NCBI RefSeq assembly: GCF_024159265.1
Contig: NZ_JAMYWY010000001.1
Span: 5,332,001-5,396,000 of the forward strand
Origin: Paenibacillus sp. 1781tsa1
Lineage (GTDB): Bacteria > Bacillota > Bacilli > Paenibacillales > Paenibacillaceae
DNA: 64,000 nucleotides
Reading direction: 5' to 3'
Shown here: positions 1 to 7,207 of the stretch, piece after piece
Layout: each line of letters begins with the position of its first letter
Numbering within the stretch: position 1 is the first letter of the stretch
Translations under genes and position numbers: made by a program
The notes under the pieces: generated by a model
The model's input: the letters and a program-made list of their open reading frames with translations, nothing else
What the model was told of the DNA's origin: nothing
The model's database searches: none

Positions 1-1434
1 TTTGCATTTGGCTACAACTTGAGCCAGGCCTGCGCCGGTTACACTGTCTATGATTTCATCTACATTTTTATAAGCCTGTGGTGATTCATCAATAATGGAT
101 TCAAGTGAGCGCTGGTTTACCACGATCTCATCTTCTGTGCCGACGCCAAGAGCCGTAGCAAAATCTTCTACAGTAACCAATCGTTTCGTTGCTGTTCGTG
201 AACGTATGCGACCCGCGCCGTGACATATTGAATAATAATTATCAGCGCCCTGTGGCTGACCGACCATGATATATGAAGCAGTTCCCATCGAACCGGGAAT
301 AAGCGCTGGATGTCCAGTTGCCAGATAAGGCTTGGGATTGTCCTGGTGACCTGCCGGCAACGCACGTGTCGCTCCTTTTCGATGTACAAAAACGGAATCT
401 TGGTCTGCATGGGATTCCTCCCAGGCGTAGTTGTGCATCAGGTCGTATAACGTACGAAATTCACATTTGGGGCCAAACACATCCCGGAATGCTTCGCGAA
501 TAGCATACGCAATCAGGTGACGATTGACAACCGCATAATTCAATGCAGAATACATCATGTTCACATAATGACGACCTTCTGCATGCTCCAGCGGCGCAAA
601 TACCAGTCTTGGATCGGATGTGCCCAGGTTAAGGCGCTGCATGACTTTGGCAATCGCTGAAGAACTCGTCTGACTTACATATCCGCCCCATGCACGCGAG
701 CCGGAATGAATCATGACCACGATTTGTCCATCGTACAATCCCCAAGCTTCGGCGATTTCACGATTCTCTTCAGCGATCTCAATCGCCTGGATCTCGGCAA
801 AATGGTTCCCTCCGCCCAGTGTACCGAGCTGACGATGCGAACGATGCCACGTCATATCAGGAACGTGATTTAACACATCCTCATCGTAACTGAATTTGCT
901 GCTTTCCACATGGGTCATCGAGGTTGATTTTTTCGGTGTATAGCTGTCAGGGATATACTTTTTGGGTAAACCATGCAGCCCTTTACGAACAATATGCTCC
1001 AGTCTTATATCCGAGTAATGACCTCGTTGGTTCGCCTCCATTGGCAATACTTTCTCAATGGCTTTGACGAGTTTACGGCGAAGCTTGATGTCTTTCAATT
1101 CGTCCTTGTGCAAGTTTGTCATATGCACTCGCATGCCACAGCCAATGTCACTGCCAACGATGGAGGGAGAAACGTATCCGCTCTGTGCATCCCACACGGC
1201 TGTCGTTCCAATGCATGTACCTACACCGACGTGTACGTCTGGCGTGTAACTCATATAAGAGATTCCCGGAATCTGCAGATTATTGTTCGCCATCTCGAAT
1301 ACCTTGTAATCGAGCGAGGAAAAGAGTTGTTGCGCTGCATATACGGTTAGGTCGCCTGCAGGCAATTTCACTTCATGGCGGTAGCCACCTGCGATTTCAT
1401 TTTGATTAGTAAATAAATTTAAGTCTGTATTCAT
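1..1434 (-). CDS. rtcB: RtcB-type RNA ligase, 3' end cut by the window edge
   Basis: The 478 codons present encode an RtcB-family GTP- and Mn2+-dependent RNA ligase, which joins 2',3'-cyclic phosphate (or 3'-phosphate) and 5'-hydroxyl RNA ends in tRNA splicing or RNA repair. Visible family motifs are PDVHVGVG (residues 65-72), SDIGCGM with the metal-binding Cys (about 99), GGGNHFAEI, HRKGATRA, and CHGAGR, which carries the histidine guanylylated in the family. Only the last few residues of the C-terminal strand (the 'K-G' end) are missing. The ATG at 1434 is chosen because the protein aligns from there; its ribosome site (AGGAAGGA) is about 12 nt away, rather far. It is transcribed behind an unusual leader (see 1502-1531 and 1657-1752). 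Family assignment is secure; the RNA substrate in this organism is unknown. Confidence 0.95.
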   Translation of the reverse strand, partial: MNTDLNLFTNQNEIAGGYRHEVKLPAGDLTVYAAQQLFSSLDYKVFEMANNNLQIPGISYMSYTPDVHVGVGTCIGTTAVWDAQSGYVSPSIVGSDIGCGMRVHMTNLHKDELKDIKLRRKLVKAIEKVLPMEANQRGHYSDIRLEHIVRKGLHGLPKKYIPDSYTPKKSTSMTHVESSKFSYDEDVLNHVPDMTWHRSHRQLGTLGGGNHFAEIQAIEIAEENREIAEAWGLYDGQIVVMIHSGSRAWGGYVSQTSSSAIAKVMQRLNLGTSDPRLVFAPLEHAEGRHYVNMMYSALNYAVVNRHLIAYAIREAFRDVFGPKCEFRTLYDLMHNYAWEESHADQDSVFVHRKGATRALPAGHQDNPKPYLATGHPALIPGSMGTASYIMVGQPQGADNYYSICHGAGRIRSRTATKRLVTVEDFATALGVGTEDEIVVNQRSLESIIDESPQAYKNVDEIIDSVTGAGLAQVVAKCK

Positions 1435-1501
1435 AAAAGTGTATTATCCTTCCTGTACGTTCAGCAAATTCGGTTTGCTGATTCATCTATAAAATAAAAC
1501 T

Positions 1502-1531
1502 AAAAAAAGCCATAGGCTAGTCGCCCATGAC
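1502..1531 (-). terminator. intrinsic terminator/attenuator in the rtcB leader
   Basis: Read on the minus strand, a 9-bp stem (GTCATGGGC / GCCTATGGC, with G-U pairs) and a 5-nt loop are followed at once by a run of seven T. It lies about 70 nt upstream of the rtcB start and downstream of the leader promoter, so it would cut short rtcB transcription unless antitermination occurs. The region before it (1535-1650) holds further inverted repeats, such as GCATATCG/CGATATGC at 1617-1650 and ATGACA/TGTCAT around 1540-1591. Confidence 0.6.
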
Positions 1532-1656
1532 TTCTACTGAATGACAATAACGGAGAACAGAACAGCTTAAACATGCTGTGTGTCTGTCATCCATCGCTAT
1601 AATATAAGCGAGAACGCATATCGATTATAAAACCCGCTAAACGATATGCCTATCCC

Positions 1657-1752
1657 CTATGTCGACCGTATGAGGCCAATGAGACGATGAGCCTGATATG
1701 CAGTTGTATCTACCTTACGCGCTGTTTGATTCAGATCATAAGCAAACATCAT
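1657..1752 (-). CDS. 31-codon small ORF in the rtcB leader
   Basis: Not recognised. It encodes a 31-residue peptide starting MMFAYDLNQTARK and ending LIGLIRST. The support is a good ribosome site (AAGGGAGG, 9 nt before the ATG) and a convincing sigma-A promoter about 35 nt upstream. It is the first ORF on the putative rtcB transcript, ahead of the attenuator hairpin at 1502-1531. It could be a real small protein, a translated regulatory uORF, or a chance ORF; the product itself has no motif I know. A second ORF follows in the leader (start 1596, 25 codons, ending inside the attenuator stem), but it has no ribosome site and was not called. Confidence 0.45.
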   Translation of the reverse strand: MMFAYDLNQTARKVDTTAYQAHRLIGLIRST

Positions 1753-1786
1753 GTCTCTCGGCCTCCCTTCGTTAATGTTAAGTCTT

Positions 1787-1816
1787 ATAATAAAGGGACT
1801 GAAATTCATGTGTCAA
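1787..1816 (-). promoter_or_regulatory. sigma-A-type promoter for the rtcB leader
   Basis: On the minus strand, TTGACA (1816-1811) and TATTAT (1792-1787) are separated by 18 nt, close to the vegetative consensus. Transcription would start near 1780, giving a leader of about 345 nt before rtcB. Nothing else on this strand nearby would use it. Confidence 0.6.
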
Positions 1817-1863
1817 CCCTTTTCTTGGAAATTGGTCCATGGTGCAGATTTTTATGTGTAAAC

Positions 1864-1900
1864 AAAAAGAGGGGACCGTCCTAGGACAGTCCCCTCTTTT
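1864..1900 (-). terminator. terminator after the TerC gene
   Basis: A long stem (AAAAGAGGGGAC and complement, one mismatch, loop of about 2-4 nt) begins about 36 nt after the TerC stop codon and is followed by a T-run on the minus strand. Confidence 0.85.
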
Positions 1901-1936
1901 CTTAATAATAATGATGTTGTTAGCGTAACATGATTA

Positions 1937-2755
1937 TTACAGTCCTGCTTGTTTTTCCAACTCTTCAACCGGATTTTCGTCTTCTTTTTCAGGAACTTTG
2001 GAAGACAGGAACCAACCACATACCGCAATGGTGATCAGTACAATATAGAATCCGAATTTCCAAATTTTATTTTCCGGGAAATGCTCATCCAGAACACCCA
2101 ATGAAGGGTGTGCGAGTGTAATAACTGCCAGTTTAACCCCTACCCAACCTACAATCACAAAAGCCGCAACTTCAAGCCCTGGGCGGGAATGAAGCAATTT
2201 CACAAAGTATGAGGCTGCAAAACGCATAATCACAAGCCCGATGAATCCACCGAGGAAGATTACGATAAACTGTCCTCCGTCAAGTCCACCAATTGCAGGC
2301 AATCCACTTGGTGGCAACGCTACAGCCAAGGCAACTGCAGCCAGAATGGAATCGACTGCGAATGCGATATCAGCTACTTCGACTTTGAATACGGTCATCC
2401 AGAAACCAGATTGTTTTTTCGGTTTCTTTGGCGTCGAATCAGCAGCTTCATCTGTTTTATTCCGATTACCCAGTATCTTTTTAACGATGTGGTTAATCGA
2501 AATGTACAGGAGATACAAGGCACCGATCGCTTGTACTTGCCACACATCGACGAGGAATGAGATCAGGAACAATGAACCTAAACGGAAAACAAATGCACCC
2601 ATCAGACCGTAGAACAACGCTTTTTTGCGTTTCTCTTCGGGTAGATGTTTAACCATAATTGCAAGTACCAACGCATTATCTGCTGCAAGTAGTCCTTCTA
2701 GAACTACTAAGACAGCCAGCACCCACCCATATTCCAATAATAATGAAACTTCCAA
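1937..2755 (-). CDS. TerC/YkoY-family membrane transporter
   Basis: A polytopic membrane protein of 272 aa in the TerC family. In Bacillus, relatives such as MeeF/MeeY (formerly YceF/YkoY) export Mn2+ to metallate secreted enzymes. It has about seven hydrophobic segments, and the acidic motif EGLLAADNALVLA near the N-terminus plus EVADIAFAVDS mid-protein hold the conserved membrane Asp/Glu residues expected to bind metal. The reading frame extends 18 codons upstream, but that part overlaps a terminator hairpin. The TTG at 2755 is chosen because AAGGAGGAG lies 7-8 nt before it and the hydrophobic family N-terminus starts there. The upstream Mn2+ riboswitch supports a metal-efflux role; the exact substrate is inferred. 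Confidence 0.9.
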   Translation of the reverse strand: MEVSLLLEYGWVLAVLVVLEGLLAADNALVLAIMVKHLPEEKRKKALFYGLMGAFVFRLGSLFLISFLVDVWQVQAIGALYLLYISINHIVKKILGNRNKTDEAADSTPKKPKKQSGFWMTVFKVEVADIAFAVDSILAAVALAVALPPSGLPAIGGLDGGQFIVIFLGGFIGLVIMRFAASYFVKLLHSRPGLEVAAFVIVGWVGVKLAVITLAHPSLGVLDEHFPENKIWKFGFYIVLITIAVCGWFLSSKVPEKEDENPVEELEKQAGL

Positions 2756-2790
2756 CGTTGACTCCTCCTTAATATCCTTATGATGTACAA

Positions 2791-2962
2791 AAAAAAGGAC
2801 CTTTACCATCGCTGGTAAGGTCCTTTTATATCCACAAAAAGAGACCTTTACCGAGCATGAAAACTTGGTAAAGGTCTCGCTAACAACAAATTTGCTGCCA
2901 ATAAAGCCGGGGATACGATCCCGAATTGACGACTTTACTGTAAAAGCTACTCCCCTTTAACA
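2791..2962 (-). promoter_or_regulatory. yybP-ykoY (Mn2+) riboswitch with two tandem terminators
   Basis: On the minus strand the leader of the TerC gene carries the conserved yybP-ykoY elements: AAAGGGGAGTAGC (about 2958-2946), GTCGTCAATTCGGG, CCCCGGC and, at the 3' side, AGCGAGACCTTTACC. This class senses Mn2+ and usually turns expression on. The aptamer is followed by two intrinsic terminators: a perfect 12-bp stem at 2841-2878 with a five-T tail, whose 5' arm overlaps the conserved GCGAGACC, and a second hairpin at 2793-2825 with an eight-T tail just before the ribosome site. Both stems share the GACCTTTACC core. Class assignment is from recognised motifs, not from a covariance search. Confidence 0.93.
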
Positions 2963-3032
2963 GGAATATGTAGTTTTAGTTGGAACGGGTTGTTAAACCT
3001 GTACCCATCATATTTCATAACATTAAATAAAG

Positions 3033-3344
3033 TCAAGCTTTATTTCGTTGACGGTACAACTTACGGAATACGACAAGATCGTAGATCATATTCCCCAGTG
3101 GAATGAAAGAAACGAAGAACAGAGCAATTGGACGACGCAAACGCCACTTCTGTGAGGTGTACATACTCACCATAAATAACAAGTACATTAAAAATAAAAA
3201 ACCATACAAATTTCCAAACCATGTGACAGCCTGCGGCATAACCCCGGCATCTCTCAACGGAAAAGCAACAAACAGTAACAACACATACGAAATGCCCTGC
3301 AACCACAACATCAGCCGGAAGCGCCCCAGCATAGAATGTAACAT
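3033..3344 (-). CDS. DUF3817-type small membrane protein
   Basis: A 103-aa integral membrane protein with three hydrophobic segments (about residues 10-30, 40-62 and 75-92). The pattern 'LQGISYVLLLFVAFPL ... GNLYGFLFLMYL' resembles the DUF3817 family (B. subtilis YdzA type), whose function is not known. The ATG at 3344 is preferred over an in-frame start 8 codons upstream because AGGAGG sits 6-7 nt before it. It is a single gene downstream of the Mn2+ riboswitch region but transcribed separately, ending about 70 nt before the TerC riboswitch. No catalytic residues are evident. Confidence 0.75.
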   Translation of the reverse strand: MLHSMLGRFRLMLWLQGISYVLLLFVAFPLRDAGVMPQAVTWFGNLYGFLFLMYLLFMVSMYTSQKWRLRRPIALFFVSFIPLGNMIYDLVVFRKLYRQRNKA

Positions 3345-3560
3345 TATTTTCCTCCTGCTTCTATACATGTAACGAATTCAATTGTTCCCGTACAGTATAT
3401 CACAAAAGCCGGATATCTCCGCTTCATTCCATGCAGCAGATTATTCCTGCACGCTCATATGGGTGTTTCACCTACCTTTTTGCAGGAGCCAAACGTCTCA
3501 TCTTCTCATAAGATATACGACGAAGATTGTTACCGATGTCGGACAAGGAGGAGCTAGTTA

Positions 3561-4664
3561 ATGAAAATTGCTATGGTTGCACCCGAGAAATTACCTTTAC
3601 CAGGTAATGGTTCCGTGGAAATCTGTATACTGGGGATCGCCCGTGAACTTGCACACCGCCATCAGGTGACCATCATCACTCGTCAAATGGAAGGTCTAGC
3701 TACCACAGAACAGATCGATGGCATCACCATTCAACGTGTCCCTGCATCGAGTCCTCTCAGGTACACCAAAGCCGTCATACGTCTGTTATCCAAACAACCC
3801 TACGATGTAATTCAAGTGGACAACAGGCCACGAAGTATGGCTACCATCAAACGAGCTTTTCCACGCACTCCCGTTGTACTCTATCTTCACTCGTTAACAT
3901 TTGCTCAGCCTGGAACTTCCAGACTCATATTGATGAAAAAAGCGGATTGGATTGCCGTCAACAGCCAATCCCTGAGACAAAGGCTTGGCCGCAGATTTCC
4001 GTTGGTAAAACGCCGGATGAGTGTGGTTCCATTGGGTGCAGATCTAAGCCGCTTCAGACCTGCTGAATCCAGCGAAGAACAGATTCATCTGCGTACACAA
4101 TTTGGAGTGACTAAACCATTCTCAATTCTGTATGTCGGAAGGCTCATCCCTGGAAAAGGCGTAGACGTATTAATTCGTGCGACTGCCCTTCTTCAGCGAC
4201 AGATGCCTGTCCAACTGGTAATCGCGGGCAAAGGCCCTCCGCATTACATGCGTAAACTTCGCGAGCTTGCCCATAAACAAAAAATCCATGTTTCCTTCCG
4301 TGGTCAGATAAACCATGAGCATATCGATCAGTTGTATCGGGCCGTCGATTGTCTGGTCTGTCCATCTCAAGAACATGAAGCTTTTGGCCTGGTTAATGTT
4401 GAGGCGATGGCTTCAGGATTACCCGTCATTGCTTCGGATAACGGAGGCATTCGTGAGATTATTGAATCAGGTATCAATGGATACCTTGTCACCGCTTATA
4501 AGCGTCCCCAACGTTTTGCCTCTTGCCTGTACAAACTTGCAAGCAATCCCACATTCGCCGAGACGTTAGGGAAGGCTGGCCGAGACAGCGCAAGGGCACA
4601 TTTCAGTTGGGCCAGAACAGCCATGCATCTGGAAGCCACCTATACCAGGCTCATCCGTAAATGA
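3561..4664 (+). CDS. GT4-family glycosyltransferase (CotSA-like)
   Basis: A 367-aa GT-B-fold glycosyltransferase of family GT4 that would transfer a sugar from a nucleotide-sugar donor. The N-terminal Rossmann domain opens with a glycine-containing loop (PEKLPLPGNGSVE, residues 8-20). The C-terminal donor domain starts near 190 (YVGRLIPGKGVDVLI) and carries the EX7E signature, Glu273 to Glu281, in EHEAFGLVNVEAMASG. The overall style matches the Bacillus spore-coat/cell-surface enzymes CotSA and YtcC, but acceptor and pathway cannot be read from sequence. The start is fixed by AAGGAGG about 8-10 nt upstream. It stands alone on the plus strand between oppositely oriented genes. Confidence 0.85.
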   Translation: MKIAMVAPEKLPLPGNGSVEICILGIARELAHRHQVTIITRQMEGLATTEQIDGITIQRVPASSPLRYTKAVIRLLSKQPYDVIQVDNRPRSMATIKRAFPRTPVVLYLHSLTFAQPGTSRLILMKKADWIAVNSQSLRQRLGRRFPLVKRRMSVVPLGADLSRFRPAESSEEQIHLRTQFGVTKPFSILYVGRLIPGKGVDVLIRATALLQRQMPVQLVIAGKGPPHYMRKLRELAHKQKIHVSFRGQINHEHIDQLYRAVDCLVCPSQEHEAFGLVNVEAMASGLPVIASDNGGIREIIESGINGYLVTAYKRPQRFASCLYKLASNPTFAETLGKAGRDSARAHFSWARTAMHLEATYTRLIRK

Positions 4665-4721
4665 GCCTTCTTCTGTTAAGAGGATCTTTTTGACCCATGT
4701 AAACCCTGCTCTTTAGGATGA

Positions 4722-5084
4722 TCAAGCTTTTTCACGAAATTGCCATCCCGTAATCAAAGAATCCATCTGCGGGACAGGAATGTGACTCAGCTCAATTAAC
4801 TCCATAATAACCATATCTCTCATCATGAATCGTACTTTGGCACATGTTAGTTGATGAAAAACATCGTAGAATGCCGTCCCGGTCCAACATCCATGAGGTA
4901 CGACAAGCGGATCATTAACGATATAACCTACGGCTCCAATCGGTGGAATAACAACCTTAATCGCTTGATGATCCAAACGATTATCTGGATCTTTGACGAG
5001 ATACACGGTATCCCCCACATGTAAAGCTTGCACGCCATGGAAATGGTCCATCCCATACATAGCTGCGAATAATTTGGTACTCAT
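4722..5084 (-). CDS. HIRAN-like domain protein
   Basis: A 120-aa protein whose first half (about residues 4-60: 'LFAAMYGMDHFHG...', then 'GDTVYLVKDPDNRLDHQAI' and 'GAVGYIVND') looks like a HIRAN domain, a small beta-fold that binds DNA ends or stalled-fork DNA in larger helicases and nucleases but also occurs alone in bacteria. The C-terminal half has no recognised domain. It follows the WYL regulator with 33 nt between them, so the two are probably co-transcribed. AAAGGAG lies 8 nt before the ATG. The assignment rests on the pattern 'LV-DPDN--D--A--V' and is moderate. Confidence 0.6.
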   Translation of the reverse strand: MSTKLFAAMYGMDHFHGVQALHVGDTVYLVKDPDNRLDHQAIKVVIPPIGAVGYIVNDPLVVPHGCWTGTAFYDVFHQLTCAKVRFMMRDMVIMELIELSHIPVPQMDSLITGWQFREKA

Positions 5085-5117
5085 ATCACCTGCTCCTTTT
5101 CCGGTATTTCTCCATAA

Positions 5118-6098
5118 TTAAAATTTTATCATTGGTACATCCGTTTCATAATGTTTCATCCACTCCACAAGTTGCCTGCGTATCTCTCGACGAAACTCAA
5201 GAGGTTCAAGTACCTCAGCCTCAGGCCCAAACTGATACAACCATTTCAAAAATTCTCTGCTGCTATTCAGTGTCACTTCAAATAACAATCCCCCATCCGA
5301 CATATTTGTCATTCGCGGGCGAACAAACATTTCTTCTTCTTTTATGTAGGGGGCCACTTTCTCAGAGAATCTCACCTTGAAATGGATATGTTCGTCGCCA
5401 CGGTCAATAGACCATGTGTTCTTCATATACTGCGTTATGTTGAAATCACCCATGTCGAAACCGGTATTTGTTCGTGTCACATCCAAAAAACGGCTAATTC
5501 GAAACAATCGAACTTTTTGCAGCAAATGACAGTATCCAATCAAATAAAAACGTTGATCACGTGGAATGAGATAATAGGGATCGATATCACGAACTGTGAT
5601 CTCATTTCTTGTCAGCGTATGATATTGAGTACGAATGGTTTGCTGGCTTAGAATAGCTTCGATGATGGGAATCAGCAAATTAGGGTCCTTTCCTTCCTCA
5701 CGATAAGCTGGTGTGCCCATCCGAATAATTCCCGCAATATTCTCTACAATGTCACTGTTTCTTGATTTTAGTTTGGTATGAGCCGACATAACCTTGTCAA
5801 AAGCTGAATCAAACTCAGCAGGTAACTTGGAGGTATCAACTACGGACGGGAGCAAGGAGAAAACCATTGCTTCCTGTTCAGTAAAATCTAATGGATACAT
5901 CGCAAACTCACCAATAAATCGGTAACCTTTGCCGTATCCTTCATTCATAATTGGGGCGACCCTATCCAAAATCCGGAGATCACGATAAATCGTGCGTACA
6001 GTCGTACCGCATTTCAGTGCCAATTCCTTGGCCGAAATTCCAGGATTTGCTTGTATAGCCTGAAGTATACGCAGCAGACGAATTAATTTCTCTGTCAT
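5118..6098 (-). CDS. YafY-type transcriptional regulator (HTH_11 + WYL)
   Basis: A 326-aa regulator. Residues 1-60 form an HTH_11/DeoR-like winged helix (ISAKELALKCGTTVRTIYRDL is the recognition region). Residues about 145-230 form a WYL-type ligand domain: RTQYHTLTRN, IDPYYLIPRDQRFYLIGYC, and RLFRISRFLDV. The rest is a WCX-like C-terminal extension. WYL proteins sense small ligands or nucleic acids and regulate DNA-damage, defence or metabolic genes; the ligand here is unknown. The ATG has AAGGGGAG 7 nt upstream. A cluster of ACTAA/TTAGT dyads at 6136-6169 just upstream is a plausible autoregulatory operator. The HIRAN gene is the likely co-transcribed partner. Confidence 0.88.
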   Translation of the reverse strand: MTEKLIRLLRILQAIQANPGISAKELALKCGTTVRTIYRDLRILDRVAPIMNEGYGKGYRFIGEFAMYPLDFTEQEAMVFSLLPSVVDTSKLPAEFDSAFDKVMSAHTKLKSRNSDIVENIAGIIRMGTPAYREEGKDPNLLIPIIEAILSQQTIRTQYHTLTRNEITVRDIDPYYLIPRDQRFYLIGYCHLLQKVRLFRISRFLDVTRTNTGFDMGDFNITQYMKNTWSIDRGDEHIHFKVRFSEKVAPYIKEEEMFVRPRMTNMSDGGLLFEVTLNSSREFLKWLYQFGPEAEVLEPLEFRREIRRQLVEWMKHYETDVPMIKF

Positions 6099-6135
6099 GT
6101 AGTTTCTCCCCTTCGATATTTTATCGGCAAGGAAA

Positions 6136-6169
6136 ACTAGTTCCTTTAGTACAGAACTAAATCTTTAGT
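6136..6169. promoter_or_regulatory. clustered ACTAA/TTAGT dyads upstream of the WYL regulator
   Basis: Within 34 bp there are ACTAGT, TTTAGT, ACTAAA and TTTAGT half-sites, including the perfect dyad ACTAAA-TC-TTTAGT (6156-6169) and TTAGT-ACAGA-ACTAA. They lie 38-71 bp upstream of the regulator start, a usual place for an autoregulatory operator. The function is inferred from position and symmetry only. Confidence 0.4.
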
Positions 6170-6324
6170 CCCAATGTTATTTTCGCAATTTCACCATTTT
6201 TGTATAGTCCAATTGCACTCTTACCCCCCTTTAATATACATTCTCTTACTTGCTTGCGTAAAACATTAACCTAAAAGGCCTTAAACCTAAGCCTGAAAGC
6301 CTACATAAACTTTTAAAAAAAAAT

Positions 6325-6356
6325 AAAAAAAACCTAATCTCTTCAAAGAGACAAGG
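6325..6356 (-). terminator. terminator after the 205-aa hypothetical gene
   Basis: A hairpin centred on TCTCTT-TG-AAGAGA with flanking CCT/AGG pairs is followed on the minus strand by an eight-T run. It begins about 12 nt after the stop codon at 6368. Confidence 0.75.
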
Positions 6357-6367
6357 CTTTCTTGGAA

Positions 6368-6985
6368 TTACTGGTTATGTAACTTTAATAATTGATTCAT
6401 CACATTCACCATATGCTCACATAGTTCAGGAATATCACCCATCTGGTCTTCATTCACACTGCGGTCAAAACATACATGAGCCGTGACGTTGTATGTGATC
6501 GGCTGTTCATCAAAGATATAGCGGATGTTCAGGCACATCCTCTGCTCAGGCCAGCTCGTCTGCAAAATCGAATGAATAACCGGGCACTGCGTCTCAGGCT
6601 CCTTCACAACCATACGAAACCGTATCTCCAAACGGCAACCCGGATGTGCCCCAGGCGTCTCCAGTATCTCCGCTGCAAGCTCCTCAAGGGAACTGCTTAA
6701 TATGACCTCTCCTGTTACTTCCGGACGATCTCTGAGACAGAACTGTAATGTGAACTCTCTGGACATCACAGCCATCTCCAGCTGATCTTTACGCCCCGTA
6801 ATCTGAACACGTTCATCCAGGTTATCCATATCATAGAGATAATTCTCAAACCCGACTTTCAGATTGTCATACACCGTTGGATCAAACATTGAAATAAACC
6901 CACTTTCTTTTCCTTTGACTTCATCTGCACTGGTTCTCATCACTTGATCAAGCCTATGTTCAGGTTTATTGTAGTATATTCTCAC
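6368..6985 (-). CDS. hypothetical protein, 205 aa
   Basis: Not recognised. A soluble 205-aa protein without signal peptide or membrane segments, of mixed alpha/beta composition, with three cysteines scattered in the middle (about 103, 117 and 134) and an acidic character. The GTG at 6985 is the only reasonable start: the ATG just upstream is in another frame and stops after eight codons. The ribosome site is weak (GGAAAG). It has its own terminator and stands alone. Sequences such as 'LEMAVMSREFTLQF' and 'CRLEIRFRMVVKEPE' suggest a single beta-rich domain, but no function should be assigned. Confidence 0.65.
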   Translation of the reverse strand: MRIYYNKPEHRLDQVMRTSADEVKGKESGFISMFDPTVYDNLKVGFENYLYDMDNLDERVQITGRKDQLEMAVMSREFTLQFCLRDRPEVTGEVILSSSLEELAAEILETPGAHPGCRLEIRFRMVVKEPETQCPVIHSILQTSWPEQRMCLNIRYIFDEQPITYNVTAHVCFDRSVNEDQMGDIPELCEHMVNVMNQLLKLHNQ

Positions 6986-7087
6986 TTTCCATGCACTTTT
7001 TCCGCAGCGTCCAGCAGCTCCGACCGTTGTTACCCCTCTGTTGGATTATTCGCTCTCTCCAGAGTTGCGTCGGATGGCAGTACGTTT

Positions 7088-7146
7088 AGCTTCGGTTTAA
7101 CCAGCGGCTGGCCAGCCGCTGACTTACTCCTTCGGTGCCCGAAGCT
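7088..7146. repeat. nested inverted repeat between genes
   Basis: An outer pair AGCTTCGG (7088-7095) / CCGAAGCT (7139-7146) encloses a perfect 18-bp palindrome, AGCGGCTGGCCAGCCGCT (7103-7120). It sits in the 222-bp gap after the M20 hydrolase gene. The minus-strand side has no T-run, so it is not a standard terminator of the opp operon; on the plus strand it is followed by CTTTATTTTG. Confidence 0.55.
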
Positions 7147-7207
7147 TTATTTTGCTTCGATGGTCTTTCTCTGCCATTGTCATTCTCTATATTCATTTGG
7201 ATGGGAA

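Noticed and set aside
1521..1598. 25-codon ORF starting with MDDRHTACLS inside the rtcB leader
   Set aside because: No ribosome site, and it ends inside the attenuator stem; more likely structured leader RNA.
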